Below, in pieces: positions 9,186-17,679 of a DNA stretch of 64,000 nt (positions are counted from its first letter, which is position 1; each line of letters opens with the position of its first letter). The notes beneath the pieces are model-generated. The model searched no databases. It saw only the letters and a program-made list of their open reading frames with translations, and had not been told where the DNA came from. The translations under genes and the position numbers were made by a program. Location of the stretch: NCBI GenBank assembly GCA_031553505.1, contig JAVBLP010000005.1, forward strand, positions 62,001 to 126,000, given 5' to 3'. The DNA comes from JAVBLP01 sp031553505. GTDB taxonomy: Bacteria > Elusimicrobiota > Endomicrobiia > Endomicrobiales > Endomicrobiaceae.

Positions 9186-10103
9186 TTAGTAGCTTACAGT
9201 AACGGAGTAAGTTCCTGAATAATGCCCTGATTTTGTGTTGGCGGGAATTATCAAAGTGGCTCCGTTGCCGAATGTCATGGAGCCGGTTCCTAAATTATAA
9301 ATCGTGCCGGATCCAGGCGTAAAGTTTTGAACTGTTATTGTTTCAGTGCCGCCCTGGCGCGTAAGTAAAACGGAATCAGGCATTGTAACCGAAAAAGCGG
9401 AGCCCGGCTGTCCGTCTACGCGGAAAGAGGCCGCAGATACGGTTCCCGGCAATGTTTCAACTCCGGAATAACTGATTTGTCCGTTTTGCGAAACAGTGAC
9501 CGACCCTGCTCCGGATCCTGCCGCGGGGCTGATGATTTTTCCGAAACTCAAATCAGATAGTTTGGTGATGGAAATAGGCATTTGTATTGTTACATAAACT
9601 TCTAACGCTCTTGTGCGGGATGGATACAGCCCGTTTGTAGCGGCTGTAACGTTTATCATTCCGGAATAAGTGCCGGCGGAACAATTGGCGGGTATAGATA
9701 TTGTGGAGCCCCAAAAAGAGTTTCTGCTGGTTGTACCACCGGATCCGAGCGTGTATTTTGCGGGTTCAAATGTTGATGAGTTAAGAAATGAAATGGAAAA
9801 AGAGGATGAGCCGCTTGTTAAGGAACCGGCCGCGGCTGAAAGCGTTATTTGTTCCTGAATTGATAATGCTGATTTTTCGACATAAAATTCGCCGGCTGTG
9901 TAACCTCCCCGGGAAGTTCCGTTGGTAACGCTTATGCTTCCGTTAGCGGAAACTATAACGGTTGTAATGGAGTTCGGGTTTTGGACAATCGTCCCAAAGT
10001 TCAGGGGCGTAACGGTAGAAGGAGTGCCGTCCAGTACCGCAAAAGCAGGCGCTGTTATCAGGCTAAACGTCACAAAAAAACAAATAAACCGGATGTAACG
10101 CAT
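9186..10103 (-). CDS. Exported protein with two DUF4402 domains, possible fimbrial tip subunit
   Basis: A 305-residue protein from the ATG at 10103, which has GGAGG at good spacing; the frame extends upstream without a better signal. Residues 1-22 form a signal peptide ending near PAFA. Two tandem domains follow, each with the L-x-F-G-x-I opening strand (PLNFGTIV and LSFGKI) and an I-P-A-N-x-x-x-G-x-Y-x-G closing strand typical of DUF4402. The last residues, SVTVSY, match the end of the other DUF4402 protein at 13724-14242. It is the last gene of the chaperone-usher locus, 83 bases after the usher stop. A two-domain subunit placed last suggests a tip adhesin (inference). The cognate receptor is unknown. 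Confidence 0.75.
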   Translation of the reverse strand: MRYIRFICFFVTFSLITAPAFAVLDGTPSTVTPLNFGTIVQNPNSITTVIVSANGSISVTNGTSRGGYTAGEFYVEKSALSIQEQITLSAAAGSLTSGSSSFSISFLNSSTFEPAKYTLGSGGTTSRNSFWGSTISIPANCSAGTYSGMINVTAATNGLYPSRTRALEVYVTIQMPISITKLSDLSFGKIISPAAGSGAGSVTVSQNGQISYSGVETLPGTVSAASFRVDGQPGSAFSVTMPDSVLLTRQGGTETITVQNFTPGSGTIYNLGTGSMTFGNGATLIIPANTKSGHYSGTYSVTVSY

Positions 10104-10185
10104 TAATTCCTCCAAGGATAATGTAATACTATATTTTATGCGTTTCAAATGCAAGATGATAAACACGGATCGCTGCAAAATATTT

Positions 10186-12792
10186 TTAAATAGCCAGCGG
10201 TTCCTGCATGGCAAAAATTATATCGTTTAGACTAATTTCCGCCTCTGCGGCGTCTTTGCCGTCTTTAACCACAACGACTTTGTAATTGCCGAACGGCGCC
10301 GGCTCTAAAATAAAATAACCCTCAGAATCGGTATATGTTTGCGTTATAATTTTTCCGTCCGTGCTGCGTAACTGTACTAAGTATCCTATAAGCAGCTTAC
10401 GTCCGGATGTTGCCGCGGTTTTAAGCTTTATCTGCCCTTCAATTTCGCCTTTGTGCGTAAACGGGATTTCCAAAGGAAGTATGGTTCCGGGGCGCAAGAC
10501 ATATTTGTATTTTTCCTTTTCCGCGGAGAGGGCAATGTCTTCCGCTATCTCATTTTCAACCGATAAATAGGTTTTCGCGTAAGTTGGCATATCGGTTAAA
10601 ATTGCAATGCCGTCGTCATTTGTTATTTCCGGTTTTAACTGCCCCGCTGCGCGTACGCCGATTCCTTTTACAGGCCTGCTTGATTCATCAACAGCTTTGA
10701 CGGCTATGGCTCCGCTGTTGCTTAACTGTGTTTTTGCGTCCGTGAACACGGCTGTTTTATACGGATTTTTGGCAAAACTGATTTTATATGTAATCGTGGC
10801 GGACAGGCTATTATCGGAATCAACGCCGGTATCTAAAGTAAGCGCGCCAAAAAAGAATATCTTTCCGCAAGAGGCGCGTAAAGCGAGGAGGTTATCTAGA
10901 GATGAGTATGTGCGGTTGGTGGCGTATCCTCCAAAACTCAAAAATGTGTTTCTGTCTAAACGGTAATCGAGCCGCGCACTGGCTTCAGCCCAATCTAAAC
11001 GCGGATAAGTTTCATAGGATGCCGACAGGTTTGTAGTGATAATGCCAAACATTTTTGCCATATTAAAAACAAGCGTGTTTGTGTCTCCGTCGCCAAAAAA
11101 AGAATTACGCTCCCATAAATTTTCCAGGCTGAAAAAATACCCGTAAAAGTTAGGAGACAGCCGGGCGCTTATAGTTTTGTAGTTGTTTCCGATATGGGAG
11201 TCCATGTCATTAAATGACAAATACCAAGGAATGCTGATAAAAGGAAAAATACCTGAAAGCCTGATTTCAAATAAATTTTTCAAATATTCGTTGTATTGGT
11301 AGGAAATAGGGCTTTTTAAATCCCCGTAATATTCGTATCTTGCCATTATATCCGCCACTTTGATGTTGCCTTGCGCGTCAAAATGATGCCCTATAGAATC
11401 ATTTTCAAATCCGTATTGCGCGTTATATTGCAGCGATACTCCCTGCAGAACAAGCTGTCCTCCGAGCATTCCGTATTGGCGCAAAATGCCGGAATCTTCA
11501 ACATCCGGCAAGCTGGTGAAGCCTGACATAACGGTAATATAATCGTCTATGCCGTAATAACCGATAGAATCAAATGACAAAGCAGAAGAATCATTGACAA
11601 AAGGTTCGTTTGACTCAAGAAGGTAGCGTCCCTGCTGGTACGCGGATATGTTGTATCCTAATTCTCCGGCTTTTACGGGAGAACGGCCTGAATAATATCG
11701 CTGTTCTTCAAATCTTATTTCGCCGGTAGGGCCGTAAAAAACTATTTTAAAATTGTTCAGCCCGTAAATTACGGGTATATTGGCAAATTCATAACGCCCA
11801 GCAAAGCTTGGCTGGCGGAAACTTATTAATTGATTGTTCAAATAAAGTTCGGCGTCCCAGCCTTCGGGCAAGGGACCGGACAAGGTAATTGTTTTATCTG
11901 CTGAAGTAACAAAATCTTTAAAAGAACTTGCCTGCGCGCCTCGGCCGTTTGTGGAAGCAGTAAAAAAACCGCCGCTTGTGCCTAAAATATCGCCTGCTTG
12001 AAAATTTCTGAGATTGATGAAATTGCCTGGTTCTTGTAAAAAAATACGCGAGAGTGTCGCCCTCATTCTGGGCGAGCGGTCATTTACGTACGAATTGCCG
12101 AAGATGTGAAAATCCGCATCCATTCCTAAAAGAAGCATTCCGGCATCAATTGCGTAAGAGTCGCTTTGTGAATAATGATCGCCGGATTTATTCCAATTTT
12201 TTGAAAGAGTGAAATCCAAAACCGGCCACGCAAATAATCTTTTGTCAAAAGAATATTCATTAAAACTGTCATATGACTGCGCAGCGTTTTTTGCGGAATT
12301 TTTACGCATGTCGCTTGCCTGAATGCGCGGTAAGGATTCATCGGAGTCAATTTTTATCAATAAGTTTCTTTGGTCAAAATCCAAATGAATTAAAAATAAT
12401 TTTTGATAAAAGTCGGCGGTGAAAAAAAACTGTCCTCCGTATTCCATGAAATCGCGGCCATCTATCTTTATGTGCTTTCCGTTAAAGCCAGCCGTTCCGT
12501 TTTGAACGTCAATGTAAAATTTCTTTGAAGTATTTCCCCAGTATCCGCTCCTTTCATCGCTGCTGATAGTGATTCCTGTGGCTTGCGCAATTTGCTGCGG
12601 TGAGACATAAAATTCTCCGTCAAACATTAATACGTAAACATAGTCATCCGTGTAAGAACCCTGGATAACTGCTTCAAAAACCGTCAAGTCGTCATAAAAA
12701 TCCTGCGCGCCTGGGTAAAGCCGGCAAATAGAAATTAAAAAAAAGCAGATTGGCAAAAGGCGCAAAAATTTAAAGAATAAAGTCGGCTTCAC
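10186..12792 (-). CDS. Outer-membrane usher-like protein of chaperone-usher fimbriae
   Basis: An 868-residue protein starting at GTG 12792, preceded by GGAGAAAGGG and overlapping the chaperone stop by 23 bases. A signal peptide covers about residues 1-28. About 35-150 form an N-terminal domain, followed by a long beta-barrel rich in alternating aromatic strands. The usher plug region is recognisable around residues 300-370: TITLSGPLPEGWDAELYLNNQ, then a G-R-Y-E-F segment and YGPTGEIRFEEQ. The C-terminal part (about 690-868) has carboxypeptidase-regulatory/CNA-B-like folds (TDSEGYFILEPAPFGNYKV). Ushers accept chaperone-subunit complexes and export and polymerise fimbrial subunits. Sequence divergence suggests one of the non-FimD (archaic or alternative) branches. 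No internal frameshift was seen. Confidence 0.8.
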   Translation of the reverse strand: MKPTLFFKFLRLLPICFFLISICRLYPGAQDFYDDLTVFEAVIQGSYTDDYVYVLMFDGEFYVSPQQIAQATGITISSDERSGYWGNTSKKFYIDVQNGTAGFNGKHIKIDGRDFMEYGGQFFFTADFYQKLFLIHLDFDQRNLLIKIDSDESLPRIQASDMRKNSAKNAAQSYDSFNEYSFDKRLFAWPVLDFTLSKNWNKSGDHYSQSDSYAIDAGMLLLGMDADFHIFGNSYVNDRSPRMRATLSRIFLQEPGNFINLRNFQAGDILGTSGGFFTASTNGRGAQASSFKDFVTSADKTITLSGPLPEGWDAELYLNNQLISFRQPSFAGRYEFANIPVIYGLNNFKIVFYGPTGEIRFEEQRYYSGRSPVKAGELGYNISAYQQGRYLLESNEPFVNDSSALSFDSIGYYGIDDYITVMSGFTSLPDVEDSGILRQYGMLGGQLVLQGVSLQYNAQYGFENDSIGHHFDAQGNIKVADIMARYEYYGDLKSPISYQYNEYLKNLFEIRLSGIFPFISIPWYLSFNDMDSHIGNNYKTISARLSPNFYGYFFSLENLWERNSFFGDGDTNTLVFNMAKMFGIITTNLSASYETYPRLDWAEASARLDYRLDRNTFLSFGGYATNRTYSSLDNLLALRASCGKIFFFGALTLDTGVDSDNSLSATITYKISFAKNPYKTAVFTDAKTQLSNSGAIAVKAVDESSRPVKGIGVRAAGQLKPEITNDDGIAILTDMPTYAKTYLSVENEIAEDIALSAEKEKYKYVLRPGTILPLEIPFTHKGEIEGQIKLKTAATSGRKLLIGYLVQLRSTDGKIITQTYTDSEGYFILEPAPFGNYKVVVVKDGKDAAEAEISLNDIIFAMQEPLAI

Positions 12793-13567
12793 TTATATTC
12801 CCTTTCTCCTTCCCGGTGTCATCCGTATAAATAATTCTTATTTTTTTACCGGTTAAGTCAGCTTTTTCATTTAAAGGTATTGAAACATCTCTTTCTGCGG
12901 TTGAAGGGTAGATGCGTATATTTTTTACTTCGCTTAAAATCTTTTTGTTTTGCATAATGGTTATTTTTCCGCGGAAGTATTTGTTGCCTTCCGTCCTTTG
13001 CAATCTTACGTTAATATACGATTTATCATTTTTTTGTTCGGGTTTTGCCGATGAGATGATAAGGTTTCCTTCAGTTTTTCCCTTTTTGATATATATCGGA
13101 ATTGTAAGGTTGTATTTAAGTTTTAGCTCCACTGAAAGATGATCCGATGCTATGGATTCAGCAGGAACAGGCGTGTCAATTTCCTGTAATTTTAAATGGG
13201 AAGTATAATCTCCGTCAGGTGCGTTCAAAAGAGGTTTGCGGCTGATATTTACGGTCTGGCGTTCTTTGCCGTCAAGGGTAAACTGTTTAGGGGAAAATGC
13301 TATATAAGGCGCGGCGGAATCGTCAGGTTTTTGGTCAGATGGAATTTCTTCATAACTTCCGTCGATATTTTGTTTCATGTCAACAACGCTTACCCTGTAA
13401 GTTTTTTTTTCGCTGGTAGGGTTCGTAACGATTATCGATGCCACGCGTTTGTTTGATGAGGCGTCAAAATCTATAGCGTAAGGATATATCGAGACATTGG
13501 CATAAATTTTTACCCAGCAGAAACACAATGCCGCCGAAACCAAAATCACTTTCCTTGTAATGTTCAT
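12770..13567 (-). CDS. Periplasmic fimbrial chaperone-like protein
   Basis: A 265-residue protein with a signal peptide (residues about 1-23, ending near IYA). The N-terminal immunoglobulin-like domain shows the PapD-type pattern: a strand ISIYPYAIDF-like opening, VTNPTSEKKTYRV, and the later FSPKQFTLDGKERQTVNISR segment that corresponds to the P-x-x-F-x-L-x-P-G-x-x-Q-x-V-R strand used to cap subunits. A second beta domain follows. ATG at 13567 is favoured over TTG at 13570; both share the GAGGAT ribosome site. It sits directly before the usher gene with a 23-base overlap, which supports co-translation. It would bind and protect DUF4402 subunits in the periplasm by donor-strand complementation. 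Confidence 0.8.
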   Translation of the reverse strand: MNITRKVILVSAALCFCWVKIYANVSIYPYAIDFDASSNKRVASIIVTNPTSEKKTYRVSVVDMKQNIDGSYEEIPSDQKPDDSAAPYIAFSPKQFTLDGKERQTVNISRKPLLNAPDGDYTSHLKLQEIDTPVPAESIASDHLSVELKLKYNLTIPIYIKKGKTEGNLIISSAKPEQKNDKSYINVRLQRTEGNKYFRGKITIMQNKKILSEVKNIRIYPSTAERDVSIPLNEKADLTGKKIRIIYTDDTGKEKGNISEADFIL

Positions 13568-13670
13568 CAAAGATATCCTCTTAATAAATTAAATTTGCCA
13601 GTCCGGCAAAAAATTAAAAAATGTTTTCATGCTTATACTGTAATAAAATATTTTACTGAATTATACAAAA

Positions 13671-13702
13671 TTCAGGTGCGGCATATAATGCCGCACCTGA
13701 AT
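13671..13702 (-). terminator. Hairpin between DUF4402 subunit and chaperone genes
   Basis: A 14-bp perfect inverted repeat (TTCAGGTGCGGCAT with ATGCCGCACCTGAA) with a 4-base loop lies 21 bases after the subunit stop. On the minus strand it is followed by TTTTGT, a short T run. It could be a leaky terminator that lowers chaperone and usher expression below that of the subunit, or a 3' stabiliser of subunit mRNA. Confidence 0.65.
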
Positions 13703-13723
13703 AAGTAATGACAACGCATCGCA

Positions 13724-14242
13724 TTAATAGCTTACAGTAACTTCAAGGCCATTGCTGTTTGTGTACGTTCCTGCCGATTGATCCGCGCCCACAGATAAAG
13801 TTGCCCCTACATTTATAGTCCCTTCTCCGGATGCGTCTAATGTTAATGTTGCGCCGCTGTCACTTGTAAAATTATCAACGCTCATTGGGTCGCCTGCTCC
13901 GGTAATGGTGTATGTATTGGGCAAAGCGACTGTTATTGTAGAATTAGGTTCTCCGTTAACGTCAAAGCTGGCATTCCGTATAAGTGAAGTGTCGGCCCAG
14001 TCAACTGTTCCTGAATTTCCGCCCGCGGGTGTTATTGTCGCAGTGCCATTTGCCGCAGGTTGTGCGATTTTACCGAAATGCAAATCCTGCGTGCCTGATA
14101 TTGACAACGGCGCGACGATTATTGCGGTAGTTGTTACCGAGTCGGAAGCGGATGCACCTGCGGCAAGTACTTTGCCTGTACTAAACATTACCAACATTGC
14201 AATAACGGTTAATGAAATACTTTTTTTTAAAATGTTTTTCAT
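13724..14242 (-). CDS. DUF4402 protein, likely major fimbrial subunit
   Basis: A 172-residue exported protein starting at the ATG at 14242, with GGGAGGA upstream; a frame extension of 14 codons lacks a ribosome site. Residues 1-27 are a signal peptide ending near VLAA. The mature part is a single DUF4402 domain with the L-x-F-G-K-I strand (LHFGKIAQP), a GTATITPAGG turn and a C-terminal GADQSAGTYTNSNGLEVTVSY-like closing pair. It is first in the chaperone-usher locus, directly behind a good promoter, and is separated from the chaperone by a hairpin; both facts favour high expression as the main shaft subunit (inference). Its ending shares VTVSY with the two-domain protein at the other end of the locus. 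Confidence 0.78.
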   Translation of the reverse strand: MKNILKKSISLTVIAMLVMFSTGKVLAAGASASDSVTTTAIIVAPLSISGTQDLHFGKIAQPAANGTATITPAGGNSGTVDWADTSLIRNASFDVNGEPNSTITVALPNTYTITGAGDPMSVDNFTSDSGATLTLDASGEGTINVGATLSVGADQSAGTYTNSNGLEVTVSY

Positions 14243-14296
14243 AATATCCTCCCTTTCCTTTTGGCATTTATAAAACAAGTGCACTAATATAAAATT

Positions 14297-14324
14297 ATTA
14301 TAGGGGTATTTGCAAAAATTACAA
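14297..14324 (-). promoter_or_regulatory. Promoter of the chaperone-usher locus
   Basis: On the minus strand TTGTAA (14324-14319) and a perfect TATAAT (14302-14297) are 16 bases apart, about 55 bases before the subunit ATG. Confidence 0.6.
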
Positions 14325-14450
14325 TAGTTTTTATAATTAATTGCATAACAGCACTCTTAGTTTAAAATATCATCTTGAGACGGAGCATAACCGGCTTCTT
14401 TTATGACAATGTTTATTTCTTAATTGTAGCATTAAGAAGCTGCAGAAGTA

Positions 14451-14488
14451 TAAAACCCCCTGCCGCTTAATTTGTTGTGCAGTGGGGT
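14451..14488 (-). terminator. Terminator after small barrel protein gene
   Basis: On the minus strand an interrupted stem (ACCCCACTGC with GCAGGGGGT) is followed by TTTTATA, five bases after the stop codon. Confidence 0.6.
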
Positions 14489-14492
14489 GATA

Positions 14493-15095
14493 TTACAAAG
14501 CTATTTTGTAACCGACGCTTAATGTTGTTGTCGCGAATTTTAAGGTATTGGTTTCGCCGGGACGGAACTCGTTGTCGTATTGATACATGCTGTAAGACAC
14601 TTCTATAATAAAATCTTTTATTTCCGTTCCAAATCCGAAACCGTAATACCATGTTCCTGTTGTTTTGTCCATGGCGGTTAAATTGGGTGCGTAAACAATA
14701 TATCCAAAGTCAGCCTTAAGGTAAGGAATTATTCCGTTACCTGTTTCAATACCAAATATTGCAGGCGTTACCGCGCCGTAGATGTACAAAGGAAGCGCGC
14801 CGTATGTTGCTGAATCTAATGTCGGTGACAACGGAGTGCCGTTAGTTTTTCTGTCAGCTGCATATTTTGCTCCCACGCCGCAGAAAAATTTTTCCATGTT
14901 AAAAATACTGTACTCTGCGGCAAATGTAAAGCCGCCCTGCGTTTCGTCTGACGGCATTGTGCCGGTATTGTAACCGTCAAGCGTGGATCTGCCCATAAAA
15001 TCATAGCCTGCTTTCAAAGTCAAATCTCCCGAGGCGAAGGCATTTGTACAAATAGCCGCGCAAACGGCAACTGCTAATAACAGCGTTTTTTTCAT
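14493..15095 (-). CDS. Small outer-membrane beta-barrel protein
   Basis: A 200-residue protein with a clear signal peptide (residues 1-22, cleavage near AFAS) and a good GGAGGATATC ribosome site before the ATG. The mature part alternates hydrophobic and polar residues in strands such as LTLKAGYDFMG, GFTFAAEYSIF, WYYGFGFGTEI and IIEVSYSMYQY, as in 8-stranded OmpX/OmpW-sized barrels, and ends in YKIAL. The size fits a small barrel. No specific family was recognised and no enzyme motif is present. It lies upstream of the chaperone-usher locus on the same strand but is separated by its own terminator and the locus promoter, so it is probably an independent unit. Confidence 0.7.
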   Translation of the reverse strand: MKKTLLLAVAVCAAICTNAFASGDLTLKAGYDFMGRSTLDGYNTGTMPSDETQGGFTFAAEYSIFNMEKFFCGVGAKYAADRKTNGTPLSPTLDSATYGALPLYIYGAVTPAIFGIETGNGIIPYLKADFGYIVYAPNLTAMDKTTGTWYYGFGFGTEIKDFIIEVSYSMYQYDNEFRPGETNTLKFATTTLSVGYKIAL

Positions 15096-15301
15096 AGATA
15101 TCCTCCTGTTGGGTTAAATTGCAATTGAAATATACAATATATTAATTGGTATGTAAAATATTGAAATTTACTGTAAAGTATTTTTGAAGAGTTGTGCTGT
15201 TGATGGCAGAAAAAAATTGGATTAAGTAAGGTTTTATTTTTTATGAGAACATTAGGAAAGTAAATAATTATTTTTATCCTACGCTGCTGAAAAATAATGA
15301 A

Positions 15302-15389
15302 CGGAGAAGGGGGGATTCGAACCCCCGATACGGTTTCCCGTATAGCAGTTTTCGAGACTGCCGCCTTAAACCAACTCGGCCACCTCTCC
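15302..15389 (-). tRNA. tRNA-Ser (anticodon CGA)
   Basis: On the minus strand the sequence folds as a serine tRNA: 7-bp acceptor stem GGAGAGG with CTTCTCC (one G-T pair), anticodon stem GCAGT/ACTGC with loop CTCGAAA, a long variable arm TACGG-GAAA-CCGTA and a T arm GGGGG-TTCGAAT-CCCCC. CCA is not encoded. Confidence 0.95.
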
Positions 15390-15415
15390 ATGTCAAATTT
15401 ATATTGAAATTATAA

Positions 15416-15565
15416 AGCATTTTGCCAAACCAGGCAAATTGTGTGCTTATGTCCGGCCAGGATGTTGGTTCCGGTGCGCTCACCAGATGCCTCGCATCCT
15501 CGCGCCCGCGGCAAACTTGTCCTCGTTATTCCTCGGACTGACGCTCAATTCGGTCGCTTCTTCAA
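15416..15565. other. GC-rich structured element upstream of tRNA-Ser
   Basis: Between tRNA-Ser and the HdeD-like gene, 68 of the 110 bases from 15451 to 15560 are G or C (62%), against a background near 40%. It contains short inverted repeats: AGGATG with CATCCT (15460/15495 region), ATGC-CTC-GCAT and GGTG-CGCT-CACC, plus a separate hairpin at 15416-15450 (AAGCA.TTTGCC with GGCAAA.TGCTT). No convincing protein is encoded; the small frames run into the tRNA. It may be a non-coding RNA, a dispersed repeat copy or the remnant of an insertion at the tRNA. Confidence 0.5.
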
Positions 15566-15612
15566 ATTTAACTTATGGATTATAGCATTGTAAAAACTAT
15601 CTTTCAATATGT

Positions 15613-15618
15613 TATAAT
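15613..15618 (+). promoter_or_regulatory. -10 box for HdeD-like gene
   Basis: A perfect TATAAT lies 30 bases before the ATG. A possible -35, TTGTAA, is 19 bases upstream, longer than ideal. Confidence 0.5.
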
Positions 15619-15647
15619 CGGGCTATCTTCTCACACAGGAGGCAGAA

Positions 15648-16187
15648 ATGAAGAATTTAAAAGCGGCAAGAGTCTTGCTTTGCATCATGGGAATACTGAT
15701 GATAGTTTTAGGTATTTTGATGCTTCTTCTTCCGGGAGTTACTTTGTTGACCGTCGCGCTTATCCTTGGAATCGGTTTTCTTATTACCGGAATTTTTTGC
15801 GTCATTGCGTTTTTTGCCGAAAGAGGCATTTTTGAATCGTCAGGGTGGACGCTTGTGCAGGGGATTTTGGATATTCTTATAGGCGTTTTGCTGCTTTACA
15901 ATTTAAAGGCAACAGTTATTGCCATACCTTTTATAGTTGCTTTTTGGATGTTGTTTAGCGGGATCATGAGAATATCCGTTTCTATCGATTTAAAAAAGAC
16001 AGGCCTTAAAAAATGGTGGGTCGTGTTAGTAAACGGGATTTTGGCTTTTCTTGTAGCTTTGATTATGTTCTTTTCGCCTGTTGCCGGCGCGATATTTGTC
16101 GTTGCTCTGTTGGGAGCGTACTTCATAGTCTACGGGATTATGGTTTTTGTGGAAACCGTATCCGTTAAATTGCCCAAAACCGTTTAA
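15648..16187 (+). CDS. HdeD family (DUF308) membrane protein
   Basis: A 179-residue integral membrane protein with about six hydrophobic helices arranged in pairs, such as VLLCIMGILMIVLGILML, LILGIGFLITGIFCVIAFF and GILDILIGVLLLYN. The repeated G-I-x-x-I-x-x-G pattern is typical of the DUF308 repeat in HdeD, which is linked to acid resistance in E. coli; the molecular activity is not known. The ATG has a strong AGGAGGC ribosome site. It is a single-gene transcript, with a promoter at 15613 and a terminator at 16199. Confidence 0.85.
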   Translation: MKNLKAARVLLCIMGILMIVLGILMLLLPGVTLLTVALILGIGFLITGIFCVIAFFAERGIFESSGWTLVQGILDILIGVLLLYNLKATVIAIPFIVAFWMLFSGIMRISVSIDLKKTGLKKWWVVLVNGILAFLVALIMFFSPVAGAIFVVALLGAYFIVYGIMVFVETVSVKLPKTV

Positions 16188-16198
16188 ATTGTTTATGT

Positions 16199-16236
16199 AA
16201 AAAGGGGCGGAAGAGAAATCTTCCGTCCTTTTTTTA
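16199..16236. terminator. Bidirectional terminator
   Basis: A stem of about 12 bp (GGGGCGGAAG with CTTCCGTCC, one G-T pair), A-rich on the left and T-rich on the right, lies between the converging HdeD-like and Omp85-like genes and can serve both. Confidence 0.75.
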
Positions 16237-16243
16237 GTTATGG

Positions 16244-17587
16244 TTAAAACCCGCCGCCAAATAAAAACGAAAAATTATAACTTCCGTCAGTAACATTCTG
16301 CGTATAGTTTAGCCCGATAGGAAACGGTATGCGCCATAACCTGTAAGATATGCTTGCGCCGGCTCCCGTAAGATTACGCCTTTCTCCGCCGTCCCAGATT
16401 ACAGCGGACTCAACAAACGGCACTAAAGTAAGTATTCCTGTAGTGTTTTTGATTAAGTAATAAGCAAAAGACGTCCCGAGGCCCAAGGCTTCTTCTCCCC
16501 TGAATTCTCTCGAGTACACGCCCTGCCCGCTTAAAACTTCCGGAGAACGCAGTTTGTCATAAAACGGCGCTTCAAAAACTTTTGCCGCAGAAAAATCCAA
16601 AGTTAATATATGGCGTTTTTTTAGTTCGGCGTTGCCCATGGTTTTTAAATAAAACTTGGATATTGAGAAGTCTGAACCTGTATAATCCCCGCCGTTTTCA
16701 TAAACGGCGTTTATAAGGTATCCGTATTTTGTTTTTTCTAAATCGGAAAGCCTGTCCTTAATGTCAGAAAGCCCTATGCCGAATAAAGCGCCGAAATTGC
16801 CTCCCATGCTGCCGCCGGGTTTTGAATTTTTGTGTTTTTTAAAGCTGAATGAAAATTTATTATGGCTTCCGGCATCGCGAGGGGTGTCATTTCCGGAATA
16901 TTTCACTTCAGCAAAATCAAAACTTGCCATCAATGAAGTTTTTTCCATAAACGATTTAGAAAATAAAAGCCTTTGGGAGTTAGATTTTACTTTGTATTGC
17001 TTTACCGGCGTGCCGAAATCATCCAGATTGTCCGCAGAAGAAAAGAAACCGGAAGTATTATAAGAACCGTTATCAAAAACTTTTTCTTCATACTCCATAT
17101 TTTTTATAACCGCGCTGAAAAAATTATTATTAAGGCCTAAACCGCCCATAGCCATATAGCCGTCAGTGCTGACAAGCCCGAAAAGGTAAGCGACTTCGCC
17201 TGATTTAAAAAGATTTGCTTCCATCAAAGCGGCGGCAACCGTGTTTTTGGAGCCGCCCGAGCCGAATATAAGCGGAAAAACATAGTATGAATCTTTAGCG
17301 TCGATATTTATCGTTATAGTATTATCGCCATTATCCGTTATTGAGAAATCAATTGTTTTAAATACGCGCATATCATGAAGGCACTGTTTGGCAAAATCAT
17401 AGTTATCCGCGTTAAAAACCTCGCCTTTTTCCATCAGAAATTTTTCGCGGACGATTTCGGGTGAAATTCTTGCTGTTTTTATATTAATTTCGCTTATTGT
17501 TTTTCCGTTGAACGCCGCTTCGGGCGCTGCGAAAGCAAAAACCGGGAAAAACGCCGATAGTAAAAATAAAATAATGGATTTTTTCAT
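16244..17587 (-). CDS. Omp85/BamA-superfamily outer-membrane protein with one POTRA domain
   Basis: A 447-residue protein. The chosen ATG at 17587 begins a signal peptide (MKKSIILFLLSAFFPVFAFA); the frame stays open for 85 more codons upstream, but that part overlaps the divergent gene and looks non-coding. Residues about 24-100 form a single POTRA-like domain (GKTISEINIKTARISPEIVR, then a helix and INIDAKDSYY). The rest is a predicted 16-stranded barrel ending in FLFGGGF with a terminal phenylalanine. BamA has five POTRAs and is larger; one POTRA suggests a specialised member of the family that translocates or assembles another protein. No substrate is nearby. There is no clear Shine-Dalgarno sequence before the ATG. 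Confidence 0.75.
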   Translation of the reverse strand: MKKSIILFLLSAFFPVFAFAAPEAAFNGKTISEINIKTARISPEIVREKFLMEKGEVFNADNYDFAKQCLHDMRVFKTIDFSITDNGDNTITINIDAKDSYYVFPLIFGSGGSKNTVAAALMEANLFKSGEVAYLFGLVSTDGYMAMGGLGLNNNFFSAVIKNMEYEEKVFDNGSYNTSGFFSSADNLDDFGTPVKQYKVKSNSQRLLFSKSFMEKTSLMASFDFAEVKYSGNDTPRDAGSHNKFSFSFKKHKNSKPGGSMGGNFGALFGIGLSDIKDRLSDLEKTKYGYLINAVYENGGDYTGSDFSISKFYLKTMGNAELKKRHILTLDFSAAKVFEAPFYDKLRSPEVLSGQGVYSREFRGEEALGLGTSFAYYLIKNTTGILTLVPFVESAVIWDGGERRNLTGAGASISYRLWRIPFPIGLNYTQNVTDGSYNFSFLFGGGF

Positions 17588-17679
17588 AAGAATGTTTATT
17601 TTTGCAAATAATGACTCAATTATCAATAATAGAATGTTTTTTTGCGGCAAATTTAGTAAAATTGCTGCGAGGAACTGTA

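Noticed and set aside
15092..15483. Open frames of 69 and 99 codons across tRNA-Ser
   Set aside because: They read through a complete tRNA gene and have no ribosome site; there is no protein-like composition.
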